Source of the DNA: Hyaloscypha bicolor E
Taxonomy: Eukaryota > Ascomycota > Leotiomycetes > Helotiales > Hyaloscyphaceae
DNA: 64,000 bases
Direction: 5' to 3'
Assembly: GCF_002865645.1 (NCBI RefSeq)
Contig: NW_020194558.1
Span: 1,201,614-1,265,613 of the forward strand
The notes under the pieces are model-generated. The model saw nothing but the letters and a program-made list of their open reading frames with translations. It was not told the DNA's origin and made no database searches. Below are positions 60,250 through 64,000 of this stretch, in pieces; within the stretch, counting starts at the first letter, position 1, and each line of letters opens with the position of its first letter. A program made the position numbers and the translations under genes.

Positions 60250-63060
60250 CCTCAAAAACCTTTAATTCTATAACCTATAACTATTATACTAATAATATCT
60301 TTATAATCTATTAAGAATAATAAAATAGCCAAAAAACAGATTTCTTAAATTAATAAAGTATAATAGCTAGTTCTTATAAGCCGTAGTATTATTAAAAGCT
60401 TATAAATTAATAGTATTAAAATTCAGAATATTAAAAAAGCTTAAGTAATTATAGAAGACCTACTAATACTAGAAAAAATAGCTATAATTACTAAATTTAA
60501 TATAAATATTCTAGATAAGCTAAGTAATATATATAATAAACTCTTAAAATAGAAAACCTTTATTAGAAACAGAACTAGACTAGAATTAACTAAGGAGAAG
60601 CTAAAAAACTACTAAGCTAATAATAGGGAATTCGAGAATATTATTAAAGGCATTTCCAAAGACAAATAAAAAAATCTTAATAAGATTAAAACTATAATAA
60701 ATAGTCTTAATACTAAGGATTAGAATAGAATTATACTATATAATAAAGCTTTTGGCTAATATATTAATAATATCTATAATAATCTTAATAAGAATATTTA
60801 TAAGAAGTTATATTCTCTTTTTAAAACAAAAGCTTTAATATATAAAACTATTTAGTTAATTAATAAAGCTACTTTGAAATATATTAAGGATAAGAAATAT
60901 TGAAATACTAGTATATTTATTAAATCAGATATTATTAAGGTATTTAAGTATATTAAAGCTATTTCGGAATATAGAGAATTAGAGTTTAAGCTACTATTAG
61001 CTAATAACCTTAAAGCTAGATAGTATACCTTTAATATTTCCGGAATCTAATTAAGGAAGTTTATAGTAATAAGCCTTTTCCTACTTTCCGAGATAAGCCT
61101 AAAAAATAGGCTCCTATTATAATTTCAGCTTTAATTTAACCGGATCCAGCTAAGAAAAATAAAGCTAATTTGGTAGAGCCTAGTAAGAAGACTACTAGTA
61201 AAGCTAATAGAACTAGTATAACTAGATAAAAAGAACCTGGTAAGAATAGAGAGTAAGCTAAGCCTAAAACTCCTAATAAATAATAGAGATCTGAGTATTA
61301 GACTAAGTATAAGATTAGTAAACTAGAGGAAAGCAAAAAAGAACCCTCTATTCCAAAAAGAAAAATACTATCTAAGAAGACTTCTATAACTATATCCAGA
61401 ACCAAGAAGCAGAAAACCAAAGATATTAAGTCCGGAGAACTTAATAAAGGCATCTAGTATACCTATAAAATACTAGCTAAATAGAAGTTAATACTTATTT
61501 AGTAAGATAAGTATATTTTTAAGAAAGTATATAGTAGTATTATAGGATTTATTTATAAATAAGAATACTATAGGATTAATAATAGATTCCTTAAAGCTTC
61601 CTATATAATATATATTTAGTAATTTACTAATACTCTCTCTATTAATATATAAGAGATTAAGGATATTCTAAAGCTAGTTACTAAGATTTACGAAGTTACT
61701 AAAGACAAGAAGTATATTTCTGTTACTTGGGTAAATAAAAAGATACGAGATTTCTTCTTTAAAAACCAGGAAATTAAAAAATATAAATATAAATACCGTA
61801 TTTCCGATTAATTCTATCCTAATCTATAGCTCTAATTCAATATTATAATCCCTATTCCTAAGTCTAATACTACTAATCTAGGTACTAATAGCCATATTTA
61901 TAAGAAGAATTACCTAAAGTAGATTAAGAAACTTAGTATTTAAGAGCTCTTAATAGAAGAGATAAAGATATTATAGTTCTATCTCCGAAAAAATAATATA
62001 TTAATATATAGAAATCTTAGTAATAGCTATTTTATCTTAGCCTCTCAACTTTTAATAGCAAATCTATTAATATAGCTCGGATTTTATAAGATATTAAACA
62101 AGTATCCTATCTACCTAATTACTTATTCTTAGCTAGTCTAATACTTTACTTCTAGAAATATTAATTATAATTAGTATAAAGGCAATACTAAAGATCTAGC
62201 TACTACTAAAGCTTTAAGTAGCAAATTTTACCTTAGTAAAAAATATTAGAATATTAGCTATATTTTCCTTATAAACTATAAGAAGGCTACTACTTTTAGT
62301 AAGAAGTTCTTTAAAAACATTAATTACTTCTCTATTTCTAATAAATTTAAGCCGGAAATAGTTAAGGAAATAAGCAAGTATCTACTAAAGGCAATAAGAG
62401 AAAAGACTCCGAATATAGTCTATTTAACTAGACAAATAAATACCTTTAGCTAAATAATCTATAAGTCTGGAATTATAAGAAAGTATTAATTCTCGAATAA
62501 TATATAAATTAAAAGATAGCTCAATAATAATTTACTATTTAATAGGCCTTTTACTATAGTTCCTATAAGTCTAGTTACTATTAAGGATAAAATATACAAA
62601 AATAGAGTTTCCTATAAGGTTATTAAAGCCTCTTATCTAGAGCTTTCCCCTTCTATTAAAGGTTAATTCAAAAATATAGCAGATAATACAAAATTCGAAA
62701 GAGCTATCCATTTAGAATATATTAGTATAATTTATAATATAATTTACTATAATAAGCCTCCTTAATATCCTATAATAAAGGCGGAAATTGAGTAATAGTT
62801 AAAGGCAGATACTAATTAATATAGAGAACTATATCGGATTTAGTATAAGAATACGGCTAAGCGAGTTCGGATTACCTTTAAGTAAGTTCGGAAATACGAA
62901 ATAAGACTATTTAAAAGCAATAAGTCTTATTTTAGGTATACGGAGAAGAAGTTAAATTAACTAATAGAGGAAGATCCTAAATATTTCGTTATTTCGGATT
63001 CTAAATAGGATTTTTCTATTATTTTTGGTACTTAGGGAATAAGTATAAATAAATAGGGGG
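60250..63060 (+). pseudogene. Additional coding-like block before the 3' LTR of the outer gypsy element
   Basis: One plus-strand frame can be followed for about 750 codons with stops mostly TAG. It is lysine/Gln-rich and coiled-coil-like at first (TRLELTKEKLKNY, EFENIIKGISKDK). From about 61690 it is more globular (KYISVTWVNKKIRDFFF, then KKATTFSKKFF and SPSIKG). It ends directly before the purine tract and LTR. I do not recognise the family. It sits where retroviral-type elements carry a third gene, but no membrane segment is evident. Confidence 0.45.
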
Positions 63061-63066
63061 TCGGAT

Positions 63067-63366
63067 ATAGTACAGCAGGCCATACTCGTCGAAAATCGTA
63101 TTATTTTAGCGGTTTTGAGGTTTAGGTTATATGGTAAAGGCCATAGCCTTTTATATGTAACTTGCGGAAATCATATAAGAAAGCTGGTTTTTCTATAGAC
63201 TTAGAGAATAATCCTTTATAAGTATTCAATTAATTAAGCTTTTATATACTATATACTATTTATACTTTACTATTTACGCTTTTGATTTATTATTTTGCTA
63301 TCAAGTCACATTTTGCACTCTGGTATACTTTATATGGGTTTTGTCTTGTTGCAGTTTCCCTCCCAC
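63067..63366 (+). repeat. 3' LTR of the outer gypsy element
   Basis: It is collinear with 42373-42673 and ends GCAGTTTCCCTCCCACA. GTATT follows at 63367. Confidence 0.88.
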
Positions 63367-63573
63367 AGTATTCATACTAATTAAAGTGCGAAAAGATCCT
63401 AAAGAAAGGGATAAAGGGTATAGCAAAGAGATCAAGTGGGGGATGTAAATTTTGTAATATACTAATATATAGAGAGGGGGACTACTGGGCACGATATCAT
63501 TCAAATGAGGTACCTTACTAATAAATTTGTATGTAAAGGTACATAAAATTATGCCCCGCCAGCCAGGCGAGCC
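63367..63573 (+). pseudogene. PiggyBac-like transposon, right part with transposase C-terminus
   Basis: The frame interrupted at 42372 resumes here: KILKKGIKGIAKRSSGG, then CKFCN and CREGDCWARYHSNE. A cysteine-rich C-terminus is standard in piggyBac transposases (it recognises the transposon end). The inverted end 63508-63573, complementary to 40524-40590, follows immediately. It contains a near-palindrome between GGTACCTTAC and GTAAAGGTAC. Confidence 0.8.
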
Positions 63574-64000
63574 TCTTTTTTGAAGAGAGCCTCGTTTGGA
63601 CGCTTTAGACCACAAAAGTAATAAAAGAAGGATTAATTAATTTATGTGCACTAATGATATATTTAATTTTTTGGTAGCCTTTAATATTTTTTGACCAAAA
63701 AATAATGCTTTTTTTATATTTTGTCGGCACAAAAAATAAAAGGGCGTAGGGATCAGTCTTGCGTTCGGGTTGCGAAACCTTACCTCCACGAGGCGAGTTC
63801 ATGCTGCGGTGGCTAGGTCTTAAATGAACACATGCCGCCGTGGGCATGGAACACTGGCACGTTCTTGATAGCGTTCCTTGACTTTCTTCTGCGCTAAGGT
63901 CGCTCCAGACAGAAACTCGAGACTCCGGAATAATGATAGGGAAGCAGGCCACTCTGTAATGATCGCACCCGTCCCCCCCCCCCAGGGCGTGATTTGTCCC
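63574..64000. other. Right flank, no gene recognised
   Basis: A 115-codon minus frame (63952-63605) has no recognisable domain. Composition returns to normal after 63740 and a C-run occurs at 63975-63985. Confidence 0.4.

Larger units (their letters stand above)
42373..63366 (+). mobile_element. Large Ty3/gypsy LTR retrotransposon (TSD GTATT) inserted in the piggyBac transposase
   Basis: Direct LTRs 42373-42673 and 63067-63366 (about 300 bp, over 90% alike by eye) bound 20,994 bp. GTATT flanks both ends (42368-42372 and 63367-63371). The transposase frame continues across when the element is removed. A purine tract (AAATAGGGGG) precedes the 3' LTR. It contains its own gag and pol, an extra 3' coding-like block, and a complete nested gypsy element at 46093-53920. 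Without the nested copy it would be about 13 kb, long for a gypsy element. Confidence 0.88.

Noticed and set aside
63605..63952. 115-codon minus-strand frame as a gene
   Set aside because: No recognisable domain and half of it is AT-rich flank; insufficient support.

Overview
This window looks like a gene-poor, transposon-packed accessory segment of a filamentous ascomycete (Pezizomycotina). The signs are two heterokaryon-incompatibility (HET) genes or remnants, short GT..AG introns of about 47-84 nt, a cysteine-rich CrpA/Pca1-like metal P-type ATPase, Ty3/gypsy, piggyBac, hAT and Tc1/mariner-type elements, and two long AT-rich blocks. The AT-rich blocks carry G:C-to-A:T decay with in-frame TAG/TAA stops, as repeat-induced point mutation (RIP) would leave. 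The species cannot be named from sequence alone.

Layout. 1-2445 (minus): a HET-domain gene running off the left edge. 3200-22500: RIP-degraded block with a pair of related diverged segments (4.9-10.5 kb) and a minus-strand gypsy element (10585-21875). Two separate gag-only LTR elements have inserted into that gypsy (14322-16679, TSD TTTAA; 17313-19690, TSD AAAAG). 22558-23298: solo LTR (TSD ACCTC) containing a second solo LTR (TSD CGAAC). 25439-26277: hAT-like element (TSD CCTGATAA) containing a solo-LTR-like segment. 28625-31275: a four-exon gene that appears to fuse a fungal N-terminal helical domain, a ubiquitin-like domain and a zinc ribbon to the SANT/C-terminal part of a Set3-complex SNT1-type protein. 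A roughly 87-bp direct repeat flanks it, and the right copy abuts a truncated HET gene. 32406-32755: solo LTR (TSD CCGAT). 34689-38783 (minus): a CrpA-like ATPase gene broken by a 444-bp TA-inserting MITE, two frameshifts and loss of the membrane CPC proline. 39.4-40.45 kb: fold-back and MITE cluster. 40.5-63.6 kb: a piggyBac-like transposon cut in two by a 21-kb gypsy element (42373-63366, TSD GTATT), which itself holds a complete RIP-mutated chromodomain gypsy element (46093-53920, TSD TATTT).

The only genes that may still be functional are the HET gene at the left edge and the chimeric ubiquitin-like/SANT gene. Target-site duplications give a clear relative order for many insertions. The GC-normal islands hold the host genes and lightly mutated short elements; the AT-rich blocks hold the long repeated elements. 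This is the two-compartment pattern expected where RIP acts on long duplications.
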